From Bacteroidales bacterium (GTDB lineage: Bacteria > Bacteroidota > Bacteroidia > Bacteroidales > F082), in contig JAKIVD010000003.1 in assembly GCA_021647205.1 (NCBI GenBank), forward strand, positions 62,001-126,000: DNA of 64,000 bases, in the 5' to 3' direction. A model generated the notes under the pieces. That model searched no databases, had not been told where the DNA came from, and saw only the letters and a program-made list of their open reading frames with translations. Below, piece after piece: positions 17,653 to 24,990 of the stretch (positions are counted from its first letter, which is position 1; each line of letters starts with the position of its first letter). The translations under genes and the position numbers were made by a program.

Positions 17653-18834
17653 TTATTTTGGCGGGCTTGCTTTGGCGTAGCACAAGGAATCGGGGGAGAA
17701 ATCCGCAGCCGCCTGCTTGTTGCGTTTCGCAAAATCGACAATAATTCTTGCCGCCCTATGAGAAGCGCCTGTCTTTCCCAGTTTTTCCTTCAATTCAAGG
17801 TAGTCGTTTTCCAATTGTGGTTTTAGCTGCACATCGTTCAGCAGTTTATTCAGCTCCTCTTTCAGGCGGGCCACATTCAGTTCATCCTGAATCAATTCCA
17901 TTACAACTTCCCTGTCCATGATGAGGTTGACCAGCGAAATATATTTAACATGGATGAGCCTTTTGGCAATCTGATATGAAAACCAATTCCCTTTGTAACA
18001 AACCACTTCGGGCACACCAATCAGGGCTGTTTCGAGCGTGGCCGTTCCGGATGTTACCAGTGCTGCATCGGCATTTCTAAGTATTGCATGTGTTTTGTTT
18101 TGCAGCACTTTCACTGGTCTGTCGCCAATTATTTTTGTGTAAAAAGTATCCGGCAGGAATCCAACGCCGGCAACCACAAATTGCACCTCCTTAAAGCCAT
18201 CCACAAGCTGCAACATGATTTCCAGCATTTTGCTCACTTCCTGCTTTCTGCTTCCGGGCAGGAGGGCTACAACGGGCTTGTCATCAAGTTTGTTTGCAGC
18301 AAGGAAATGCGCCCTGGTCTCCGGCTTCTCATCCGCCAGTGCATCAAGGAGCGGATGACCAACAAAGTCCACTTCCATACCATATTTTTTATAGAAATCT
18401 TTTTCGAAGGGAAGGATGACCAGCATTTTGTTCACCGTCCGTTTTATTTTGCGCACCCGCGATTGTTTCCATGCCCACACCTGTGGAGAGATGTAATACA
18501 CCACTTTAAGCCCTTTCTTTTTGGCAAATTCAGCCACGCGCAGATTAAACCCGGGATAATCCACGAGAATTAACACATCGGGCTGAAAACGAAGCAAATC
18601 AATTTTGCAAAAGGAAATATTCTTCAGAATGGTTCGCAGGTTTAGCAAAACTTCAGCAAATCCCATAAAAGCCAAATCACGGTAATGCCTCACCAGGGAA
18701 CCTCCTTGTTCTGCCATCAAATCACCGCCCCAAAACCTGAAATCAGCTTTTCCGTCTTCGGCCTTTATGGCTTTCATCAGGTTGGAAGCATGCAAATCCC
18801 CGGAGGCTTCACCGGCAATGATGTAGTATTTCAT
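17653..18834 (-). CDS. lpxB: lipid-A-disaccharide synthase
   Basis: A 393-residue GT19 enzyme that joins UDP-diacylglucosamine and lipid X to make the lipid A disaccharide at the inner membrane. I start it at the ATG at 18834 (MKYYIIAGEASGDLHAS), the family signature, rather than a longer 422-residue frame. Other signatures are VDYPGFNLRVA (about 95), YYISPQVWAWKQSRV (about 115), LLPGSRKQEV (about 197) and the LVTSGTATLETALIGVPEVV nucleotide-binding region (about 265-284). It follows surE and a small membrane gene. Confidence 0.96.
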   Translation of the reverse strand: MKYYIIAGEASGDLHASNLMKAIKAEDGKADFRFWGGDLMAEQGGSLVRHYRDLAFMGFAEVLLNLRTILKNISFCKIDLLRFQPDVLILVDYPGFNLRVAEFAKKKGLKVVYYISPQVWAWKQSRVRKIKRTVNKMLVILPFEKDFYKKYGMEVDFVGHPLLDALADEKPETRAHFLAANKLDDKPVVALLPGSRKQEVSKMLEIMLQLVDGFKEVQFVVAGVGFLPDTFYTKIIGDRPVKVLQNKTHAILRNADAALVTSGTATLETALIGVPEVVCYKGNWFSYQIAKRLIHVKYISLVNLIMDREVVMELIQDELNVARLKEELNKLLNDVQLKPQLENDYLELKEKLGKTGASHRAARIIVDFAKRNKQAAADFSPDSLCYAKASPPK

Positions 18835-18841
18835 GGATTGG

Positions 18842-19138
18842 CTATTGGTTATAGAAGAGGTAAAAATAAGCAAGAATCTGAATTGCAGTAATAACCAGCA
18901 CGCCCAGACCGGTTTTTTCAAACTTCAATTTCACCAGATAATATCGAACCGGCCATAAATTTGACAGGGTTGCCAGCAAATACATCAGGTGATTTTCGCG
19001 TGTAAGATGAGTTCCAAAAAGCTGTAACACCAGCAAGTCGACCAGCATCAGGAATGCATAAAAAACAACAGGAAGCACAAGTGCTGTTGCCATGCCAAAA
19101 ACAAAAATATCCTTTTTAAAAAAATCAGGCAGTTTCAT
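18842..19138 (-). CDS. small membrane protein of unknown function
   Basis: A 98-residue protein with three hydrophobic helices (about 10-40, 50-62, 76-96). I do not recognise a named family. It lies between surE (8 bp) and lpxB (7 bp from its stop to the lpxB ATG), so the three are almost surely cotranscribed. A link to envelope lipid synthesis is possible but only by position. Confidence 0.75.
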   Translation of the reverse strand: MKLPDFFKKDIFVFGMATALVLPVVFYAFLMLVDLLVLQLFGTHLTRENHLMYLLATLSNLWPVRYYLVKLKFEKTGLGVLVITAIQILAYFYLFYNQ

Positions 19139-19146
19139 CTTTCTGG

Positions 19147-19905
19147 TTAAAAACTTAGCTTTTCGATGTATTGATGAGCGGTAAAATCATATTGAACAGG
19201 AACCACAGAAACATAATTCTCGGCGAGGGCTTTCTCGTCGGTATTCGACCGCCCGTCGCCATTTTCAAAACGCCCACCCAGCCAATAATATTTTCTTCCG
19301 TAAGGGTCGGTACGCTCATCAAATTCCTCTACCCAACGGGCTTCTGCCTGCCGGCAAACTTTAATACCTTTGAGGGGCTCACCTGAAATCTTCGGGAAAT
19401 TCACATTCAGGCTTACCCCTTTGGGCAGTCCTTCATCCAGTACTTTGTTTGTAATTTTCAGGATGAAATTATCGGTGTGGCTGAAATCGGCATCTGCACT
19501 GAAATCCTGAAGCGAAAATCCGATAGCCGGGATATTATCAATGGAAGCTTCCAAAACAGCACCCATGGTTCCCGAATAAATAATATTGATGGAGGCATTG
19601 GAACCGTGGTTGATACCTGAAACAACAAGGTCAGGAGTGCGGTCAAGCAAGCGATGTTTCCCCAATTTTACATTATCAACGGGTGTACCGTTGGTGATGA
19701 ATTCTTGATATTCTTTTTCGCTGTGCAGCAAACGGGGGCGCAAGGGGGTTTGGATGGTTACGGCATGGCCCATTCCCGACATGGGGAATTCAGAGGCAAT
19801 AACCACGACCTCACCTAATCCGCGCATGATTGCAATGAGTTTTCGCAAACCAGTGGCCTGGATGCCGTCGTCGTTGGTTACTAATATTAAGGGTTTATTT
19901 TTCAT
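19147..19905 (-). CDS. surE: 5'/3'-nucleotidase SurE
   Basis: A 252-residue metal-dependent nucleotidase. The N-terminal ILVTNDDGIQATGL (about 6-19) carries the metal-binding Asp pair. SGMGHAVTIQTPLR (about 43), VSGINHGSN (about 94) and YSGTMGAVLEA (about 108) are family motifs. It dephosphorylates nucleoside monophosphates in stationary phase in other bacteria. It is first in surE-[membrane protein]-lpxB and has its own -7 box upstream. Confidence 0.96.
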   Translation of the reverse strand: MKNKPLILVTNDDGIQATGLRKLIAIMRGLGEVVVIASEFPMSGMGHAVTIQTPLRPRLLHSEKEYQEFITNGTPVDNVKLGKHRLLDRTPDLVVSGINHGSNASINIIYSGTMGAVLEASIDNIPAIGFSLQDFSADADFSHTDNFILKITNKVLDEGLPKGVSLNVNFPKISGEPLKGIKVCRQAEARWVEEFDERTDPYGRKYYWLGGRFENGDGRSNTDEKALAENYVSVVPVQYDFTAHQYIEKLSF

Positions 19906-19972
19906 GTATCGTTTTTAGAAACGCAGCAGTTAGCTTCATCAAATCAGTCAAACTGCCCAAGGTAAATCGCTG

Positions 19973-19980
19973 CAAAGATA
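19973..19980 (-). promoter_or_regulatory. -7 box of surE
   Basis: The minus strand reads TATCTTTG, exact TAnnTTTG, 67 bases before the surE ATG and just past the maf stop. No clear -33 element. Confidence 0.5.
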
Positions 19981-20019
19981 GGCTAGTTTTCCAATCGAGA
20001 TATCGCTGACAAGACTGGC

Positions 20020-20604
20020 TTAAAACAACATCAGTTCCTCGTACAGCCGATGCGTGGGCAAACCCATTACGTTGAAGTAGGAGCCTTCGATACGCTCGAT
20101 GGCGGCGTGGCCGATCCATTCCTGGATACCGTAAGCACCGGCTTTGTCGTAAGGTTTGAATGTATCCACATAGAATTCTATTTCTTCGTTTGAGAGCATT
20201 TTGAAATACACATCAGTGATCACCGAAAAAACAGTCTGTTTATGCTTTGAACGCAATGTGACTCCGGTAATTACCTGATGTTTCTTTCCTGATAGTTGTT
20301 TAAGAATTTGAATGGCATCTTCCCGTCCTCCGGGTTTACCCAAAATTCTACCCTCCAGGGTAACGATGGTATCCGCGGTAATAATGAGGCTTCGTTCGTC
20401 GCGCTCATTTTCTAAAAAAGCATCGGCTTTAAGCGCACTCAGGTAAACCGCTACTTCTTCTGGTTTTAAATCGGCGGGGAATGCCTCTTCCACATTTTTT
20501 GTGCGCACCGTGAAAAGAATGCCCAATTCTTCCAGCAGTTGTTTCCTGCGTGGGGAAGCGGAAGCGAGAATGATATTGTATTTTTTGAGATGGTTTTTCA
20601 GCAT
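20020..20604 (-). CDS. maf: Maf-type nucleoside triphosphate pyrophosphatase
   Basis: A 194-residue house-cleaning pyrophosphatase acting on non-canonical or methylated nucleotides. The N-terminal ILASASPRRKQLLEELG (about 12-28) is the Maf signature. ITADTIVTLEGRILGKP (about 72-88) holds the catalytic Asp, and YDKAGAYGIQEWIGHAAIERIEGSY (about 150-174, in segments) is also typical. The ATG at 20604 is chosen over a TTG at 20622 that lies on the edge of a REP array. The gene is preceded directly by that array, so its own promoter is not obvious. Confidence 0.94.
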   Translation of the reverse strand: MLKNHLKKYNIILASASPRRKQLLEELGILFTVRTKNVEEAFPADLKPEEVAVYLSALKADAFLENERDERSLIITADTIVTLEGRILGKPGGREDAIQILKQLSGKKHQVITGVTLRSKHKQTVFSVITDVYFKMLSNEEIEFYVDTFKPYDKAGAYGIQEWIGHAAIERIEGSYFNVMGLPTHRLYEELMLF

Positions 20605-20620
20605 TTTTGAATTCTTTAAC

Positions 20621-20837
20621 AACCTTCCAGCGTTTGAAGAACCTGGAAGAGTTGTGGTTCATAAAATCAGACGCTTCCAGGAGTTGCGCACCCTGGAAGG
20701 TCTTGCAAACAACCTTCCAGCGTTTAAAAAACCTGGAAGAGTTGTGGTTCATAAATCAGACGCTTCCAGGAGCTGTGCACCCTGGAAGGTCTTGCAAACA
20801 ACCTTCCAGCGTTAAAAAAACCTGGAAGAGTTGTTCG
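20621..20837. repeat. REP array on the maf side of the RAYT gene
   Basis: Three palindromes of type A (CTTCCAG, about 12 bases with CGTTT or CGTTA, CTGGAAG, AGAGTTGT) at about 20622, 20712 and 20801 alternate with two of type B (CTTCCAG, GAGTTGCGCACC-like loop, CTGGAAG) at about 20673 and 20763. The A-B unit repeats every 89-90 bp. The A and B linkers (TGGTTCATAAA, TCTTGCAAACA) are also conserved. This is a BIME-like layout. Confidence 0.9.
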
Positions 20838-20844
20838 TTTAAAG

Positions 20845-21507
20845 TTAGTCTATCAATAAATCATCAATCAAAGAAAATTCGTGCTCCTCCTGATGAAAGA
20901 AAACAAAATTCCCCAAGTCATCAAACCAATCAATTACTTTCTTCACATCAATAATTGTTGACTGCCCTTCTATAAAATCAAGATATGATGTCCATTGATA
21001 GGATGTATATTTTTTTACTATTCCATGATGCAAAGGATTATGATGGATGTAATAAACCAAATGTGTGAGGTAGTGTTCATTTTCCACTTCCTTTCTCCTA
21101 AAACCCTTCTCAAACAAGCCTCCCGTACGATGGTATTTATTGTTAAACCACTTTGAATATGCGTTGAACAAATGAGAGAATTGCCGTGACGGATTGGGCT
21201 TTTTTAGTTTATTTCCGACAATATCAAGCGGCGATGCTTCTTCTGAGAAGACCACTTTCCATTTTTCAATTTTATTTGATCCCGTTAAATGAACTAAAAA
21301 ACCGATCTCGTTTTCATCTTTTATTCGAACCAAAAAATGAAAATGGTTATTCATCAGCGTCCAAGCGTAGGTATCTGCGATGAGAGGAATGTATTTTTTA
21401 TACAGTTCCAGGAAATGTTCGTAATCCTCTTTTTGATTAAATATTTTAGCACTATCGATGCCTCTGTTGAAAATGTGATAATACGATCCGAATTCTAATA
21501 TTGCCAT
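20845..21507 (-). CDS. REP-associated tyrosine transposase (RAYT, Y1_Tnp domain)
   Basis: A 220-residue HUH single-strand nuclease of the IS200-like Y1 family. The N-terminal YYHIFNRGIDSAKIF (about 9-23) is typical of RAYTs. The HUH pair is His55/His57 in NNHFHFLVRI, and the likely catalytic Tyr is Tyr117 in NAYSKWFN. YIHHNPLHHG (about 154-163) and SYQWTSYLDF follow. RAYTs cut and join REP palindromes. The gene lies between two arrays of one palindrome family, exactly the expected setting. It interrupts a colinear minus-strand group (UbiA on one side, maf on the other). Confidence 0.93.
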   Translation of the reverse strand: MAILEFGSYYHIFNRGIDSAKIFNQKEDYEHFLELYKKYIPLIADTYAWTLMNNHFHFLVRIKDENEIGFLVHLTGSNKIEKWKVVFSEEASPLDIVGNKLKKPNPSRQFSHLFNAYSKWFNNKYHRTGGLFEKGFRRKEVENEHYLTHLVYYIHHNPLHHGIVKKYTSYQWTSYLDFIEGQSTIIDVKKVIDWFDDLGNFVFFHQEEHEFSLIDDLLID

Positions 21508-21512
21508 GGTTA

Positions 21513-21520
21513 CAAATTTA
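21513..21520 (-). promoter_or_regulatory. -7 box of the RAYT gene
   Basis: The minus strand reads TAAATTTG, exact TAnnTTTG, only 5 bases before the ATG at 21507. If used, the transcript would have almost no leader. Confidence 0.45.
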
Positions 21521-21525
21521 GTCAG

Positions 21526-21940
21526 ACTCTTCCAGGTGCTACATCAAACGCTTCCAGGTGCTGTGCACGCTGGAAGGTCTTGCAATACAACCTTCCAACG
21601 TTTGAAAAACCTGGAAGAGTTGTAGCTCATAAATCAGACGCTTCCAGGAGCTGCGCACCCTGAAAGGTCCTGCAAACAACCTTCCAGCGTTTGAAAAACC
21701 TGGAAGAGTTGTGGTTCATAAAATCAGACGCTTCCAGGAGCTGCGCACCCTGAAAGGTCCTGCAAACAACCTTCCAGCGTTTGAAGAACCTGGAAGAGTT
21801 GTAGCTCATAAATCAGACGCTTCCAGGAGCTGCGCACCCTGAAAGGTCCTGCAAACAACCTTCCAGCGTTTGAAGAACCTGGAAGAGTTGTGGTTCATAA
21901 AATCAGACGCTTCCAGGAGTTGCGCACCCTGGAAGGTCTT
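21526..21940. repeat. REP array on the UbiA side of the RAYT gene
   Basis: Four A-type palindromes (about 21590, 21680, 21770, 21859) alternate with five B-type ones (about 21550, 21640, 21729, 21818, 21908), preceded by one partial copy. The period is about 89-90 bp, as in the left array. Several B copies carry CTGAAAG instead of CTGGAAG in the right arm, so array members share mutations, which suggests expansion by unit duplication. The array ends 6 bases before the UbiA stop. Confidence 0.9.
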
Positions 21941-21945
21941 GGTTG

Positions 21946-22884
21946 TTAAAACTCAAAATAAAACAAAACCATCGACAAAACCCCGGCCAGCATTAAAAGT
22001 TTTATCAGGTTTGAGAGTTTCGCATAATCGCTTTTTTCTTTTGCTTGGAGCAGCCTGAGGATGGCAACGACGAACATGGCATCTATCACAAAGAAGAACG
22101 CAAACAAGAAGAAAAAGGATGCGGTGAAGAAATAATACTGAAACCAGAATGCGGCCAGTAAGCCGGCCAGGGCAATTCCCAAAGCCAGCTTTTGCGCTTT
22201 ATTTTTTCCGTAAACCACAGCAAAAGTCCGGCAGCCAAAACGGTCGTCGCCGGCAAAATCTTCGATGTCTTTTACGACTTCGCGCAACAGGCTCACCAGA
22301 AAAGCAAACCCCATGTAGATTAAAACCAGCCGGTTAACAAGGTGGAAATTAGCCTGGACTTCTGTGAAAATCTGCGCCTGATTACTGAGGGCAAAAAACT
22401 CAAACAGCCACACCAGACCAAAGGAAAGGGCACTCAGAACAGCAACGACCACATTACCCACCAACGGCTGACACTGGTATTTTTGGGAATAAAACCAAAG
22501 CAGTCCGGCCACAAACAAAAAAATAAGGGCATAATTGATTTGGTTGAGCAGGTAAGAAAACCAACTGCCCAACAGCACACCGGAAAGGGTGAACACCCAA
22601 TAGAGCGTATTGGTTGTAAAAACGGAGAACTTACCTCCCACCAGGTTCTTGCCGGGCTTGTTCACCGAATCGGCATTCATGTCAAAAAAGTCGTTGATAA
22701 GGTAGCCACCCATGGCCAGAAACAGGGTTGCCGCCACCAACAGGGTGAATTCCCAGACATCCATTCCGCCTTCAAACCAATCCAGTCCCAGGGCCGGGGA
22801 AATAACAAAAAACAGCAGCAATTTCATGCTGACAACAATCAGGAGCAGATTGGGCCAGCGGATGAGTTTGAGAAAGGAAAACAT
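21946..22884 (-). CDS. UbiA-family prenyltransferase (geranylgeranylglycerol-phosphate synthase-like)
   Basis: A 312-residue polytopic membrane protein with about nine helices. The two Asp-rich prenyl-diphosphate sites are NDFFDMNADSVNKPGKN (about 67-83) and VVKDIEDFAGDDRFGCRT (about 208-225). UbiA enzymes transfer prenyl chains to aromatic or lipid acceptors. Bacteroidota members of this type are usually named geranylgeranylglycerol-phosphate geranylgeranyltransferase, but the substrate is not proven. It follows kdsC on the same strand and has a -7 box just upstream. Confidence 0.85.
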   Translation of the reverse strand: MFSFLKLIRWPNLLLIVVSMKLLLFFVISPALGLDWFEGGMDVWEFTLLVAATLFLAMGGYLINDFFDMNADSVNKPGKNLVGGKFSVFTTNTLYWVFTLSGVLLGSWFSYLLNQINYALIFLFVAGLLWFYSQKYQCQPLVGNVVVAVLSALSFGLVWLFEFFALSNQAQIFTEVQANFHLVNRLVLIYMGFAFLVSLLREVVKDIEDFAGDDRFGCRTFAVVYGKNKAQKLALGIALAGLLAAFWFQYYFFTASFFFLFAFFFVIDAMFVVAILRLLQAKEKSDYAKLSNLIKLLMLAGVLSMVLFYFEF

Positions 22885-22893
22885 CTTTTATTT

Positions 22894-22901
22894 CAAATTT
22901 A
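22894..22901 (-). promoter_or_regulatory. -7 box upstream of UbiA-family gene
   Basis: The minus strand reads TAAATTTG, exact TAnnTTTG, 9 bases before the ATG at 22884. Confidence 0.4.
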
Positions 22902-22946
22902 ACACATTACAAAAACTTTAAAAAATCACTATGCGGTATTGGTCAT

Positions 22947-23468
22947 TTACCACCTAAACCCTTCCTCGCTCATCCATTTTCCCTGCACTTTCAGTACCTG
23001 TTCTATAATGTCGCGCACGCAACCCTCTCCCCCTTTTTTGTCGGAAATATAAATGGAGATATTTTTAATTTCTTCGGAAGCATCGGCAGGGCAACAGGGT
23101 ACGCCAACTTTCTGCATTACCTTAAAATCGGGGATGTCGTCGCCCATGTAAACCATCTTTTGCAGGTCCAGTTTATTTTTCCTGACGTATTCATCCAGCA
23201 CCTCCAGTTTGTTGCTTACACCGAGAAAGACCTCTTTTATTTTGAGTGCTTCAAAACGGTTCTCCACCGACTTTGAAATGCCCCCCGAAATAATCACCAC
23301 GCGATAACCCAGTCTTACAGCAAGTTGCAGCACGTATCCGTCTTTTACATTGGCCGAGCGAAGCGGGTTGCCTTCGTGTTGAAGTATCAGTTTTCCGTCG
23401 GTCATTACTCCGTCGTAATCGAAAATAAAAGTATCAACTTCCGTTAGTAAAGCTTTGTAATTACTCAT
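22947..23468 (-). CDS. kdsC: KdsC-like HAD phosphatase (KDO-8-phosphate phosphatase)
   Basis: A 173-residue HAD phosphatase without a cap domain. Motif I is FDYDGVMTDGKL (about 15-26), motif II IISGG (about 60), and motif III/IV VYMGDDIPDFKVM (about 106-118). It would release KDO for lipopolysaccharide core synthesis in the cytoplasm. The start overlaps the end of the DUF2520 gene by 8 bases, so they are coupled. With lpxB and a heptose kinase nearby it adds to a loose LPS theme. Confidence 0.92.
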   Translation of the reverse strand: MSNYKALLTEVDTFIFDYDGVMTDGKLILQHEGNPLRSANVKDGYVLQLAVRLGYRVVIISGGISKSVENRFEALKIKEVFLGVSNKLEVLDEYVRKNKLDLQKMVYMGDDIPDFKVMQKVGVPCCPADASEEIKNISIYISDKKGGEGCVRDIIEQVLKVQGKWMSEEGFRW

Positions 23469-24252
23469 TGTATTTCTTCTTAATTTGTGTTGAAAACAAG
23501 TGGTAAAGGGCTGCGGTTTCCGGAAAGCTTTTCAGCATTTCCAAATGTGTTTTTATCGTGGGTTCGTCTTTTCTCCTGGCAGGGCCTGTTTGTGCTTTTT
23601 TGGGAGAAATATCCTGAACCTTGGCAGCCGTTTCCCGAATCAGGGGCAGCAACAAAGAAAAATCGAGTTGCCTTCGCCCCAAATATTCTTGAGAATGCGC
23701 ATACAGGTGGTTTACAAAATTGCTCACCATTACCGCTGCCAGGTGAAGCTCTTTGCGTTGCTTCGAACTGATCAATTGTACTGAGCGACTCATTTTTCCT
23801 GCCAGTTGAAAAAGGCTTTTGCTTACACGCTCGTCAGAGCCTTCGATACAAAAAGGGGCATCCGAAATATCCATTCTTCGGTTGCGGGTAAAGGTTTGCA
23901 GGGGATAAAGAACACCAAACATATCCGCATCTTTCAGTGCATCCATTCCCGTAACACCGGAAGTGTGCACAACAATCCCGCGGATTTTTGGCAAAGCCTT
24001 CGCCACTTCTTCCACTTTAGCATCCGGCACTGCAATAATCAGCAAATTAACCTTGGGGTTTAATTCTTTAAGGTCTTTAGCCACATTGCACCCAAATTGT
24101 TCGGCAAACCGTTTTGCATGTGGTAATCGGGGCGAAAAAACTTCCTCAATCAAATGCCCCGAATTGTGCAGTGCCCTTGCCAGGTGGGTGGCCACATTCC
24201 CGGAGCCAATAAAACTGATGCTAAATATAGAATCTATCACTTTCAAACTCAC
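23461..24252 (-). CDS. Rossmann-like and DUF2520 domain protein
   Basis: A 263-residue protein. The N-terminal NAD(P)-binding fold has ISFIGSGNVATHLARAL (about 12-28) and LLIIAVPDAKVEEV (about 70). The C-terminal all-helical DUF2520 domain includes HLAAVMVSNFVNHLYA (about 170-185). Related to ketopantoate reductase-like enzymes, but the substrate is unknown. A GTG at 24252 is the likely start since no ATG fits. It precedes kdsC with an 8-base overlap. Confidence 0.88.
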   Translation of the reverse strand: MSLKVIDSIFSISFIGSGNVATHLARALHNSGHLIEEVFSPRLPHAKRFAEQFGCNVAKDLKELNPKVNLLIIAVPDAKVEEVAKALPKIRGIVVHTSGVTGMDALKDADMFGVLYPLQTFTRNRRMDISDAPFCIEGSDERVSKSLFQLAGKMSRSVQLISSKQRKELHLAAVMVSNFVNHLYAHSQEYLGRRQLDFSLLLPLIRETAAKVQDISPKKAQTGPARRKDEPTIKTHLEMLKSFPETAALYHLFSTQIKKKYNE

Positions 24253-24330
24253 ACATTTTCAAATTCCCAAACTCACACATTTTCAAATTCCCAAATTCAC
24301 CCATTTTCAAATTATCAAATTTTCAAATCC
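24253..24330. repeat. imperfect tandem repeat of about 25 bp
   Basis: Three imperfect copies of CACACATTTTCAAATTCCCA followed by AACT or AATT, then a decayed tail (TTTTCAAATTATCAAATTTTC). It fills the space between the DUF2520 start and the end of the DUF7935-like gene. Confidence 0.75.
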
Positions 24331-24892
24331 CCTTTCTGATTTCCTGTTTCAATCCTTCCAGTGCTTTTTCAACCGGATTGTCTTTGGCAGCAAACCCAAT
24401 CGTCAGCATTTCGGTGGCAAATTTTCCCGAATCTTCATCAGATCCAACCTTAGATGCCACGAGGTTAACCAGGCTGACCACCTCTTCTTTTGCCTTTTTA
24501 ACCAACACCCAGGCTGCATCAGTAATGTACAATTGTTGGGATAAATTGTGCTCATATTCATCGCGGATGCTCCGGTGCAATTGGGCCTGAAATCCGGCTG
24601 CACTTTGTCCCGGTGTCATCACTCGTGGGATGAGGTTGGGCGGATTGATGCGCTCTAAAAACAAAGCCATCCGTTCGTAAGCCTGGAAACGGATGGCCAT
24701 ACTGGTTTTCTCCGTTTGTTGTTTGCGGTCGATTTCCAGACGCAGTTTTAGCAAATCCTGTTCCCGGTTCAAAAATTCCATCTGGCGCAAATTCTGTTTC
24801 AAAAACTGTTTCATCAGGATGTAAACCACCAAAACAATCAGTGCTGAAGAAGCCAGAAATGCAAAAGTCAATACCAAACCATTCGTACTCAT
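24323..24892 (-). CDS. membrane-anchored coiled-coil protein (DUF7935-like)
   Basis: A 189-residue protein with an N-terminal membrane helix (residues 8-27), then a charged coiled coil (about 30-70) and a soluble domain with AIRFQAYERMALFLERINPPNLIPR (about 67-91, in segments) and EYEHNLSQQLYITDAAW (about 112-128). I recognise it as a conserved Bacteroidota family without known function. It heads the minus-strand group towards kdsC and is divergent from the aminotransferase gene. Confidence 0.75.
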   Translation of the reverse strand: MSTNGLVLTFAFLASSALIVLVVYILMKQFLKQNLRQMEFLNREQDLLKLRLEIDRKQQTEKTSMAIRFQAYERMALFLERINPPNLIPRVMTPGQSAAGFQAQLHRSIRDEYEHNLSQQLYITDAAWVLVKKAKEEVVSLVNLVASKVGSDEDSGKFATEMLTIGFAAKDNPVEKALEGLKQEIRKGI

Positions 24893-24955
24893 AATTATTT
24901 TTTTTAACTAAAGACAAGCAACTACAAATTAACAAACTATTTCGTAACAAAGCAG

Positions 24956-24963
24956 TATATTTG
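24956..24963 (+). promoter_or_regulatory. -7 box of the aminotransferase gene
   Basis: TATATTTG, exact TAnnTTTG, 27 bases before the ATG at 24991. Confidence 0.55.
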
Positions 24964-24990
24964 CCTCCTTAATTTTTTAAGCATCCGCAG

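Noticed and set aside
20429-20954. Open frames of about 100-115 residues through the REP array (both strands)
   Set aside because: They only translate the palindromic repeats and recur wherever the repeat occurs (also at 21627-22058 and 32645-33123). They have no family features.
20621-21940. CRISPR-like regular repeats
   Set aside because: The whole 89-90 bp unit is repeated, including the parts that would be spacers. There are no unique spacers of fixed length and no cas genes; a RAYT explains the arrays.
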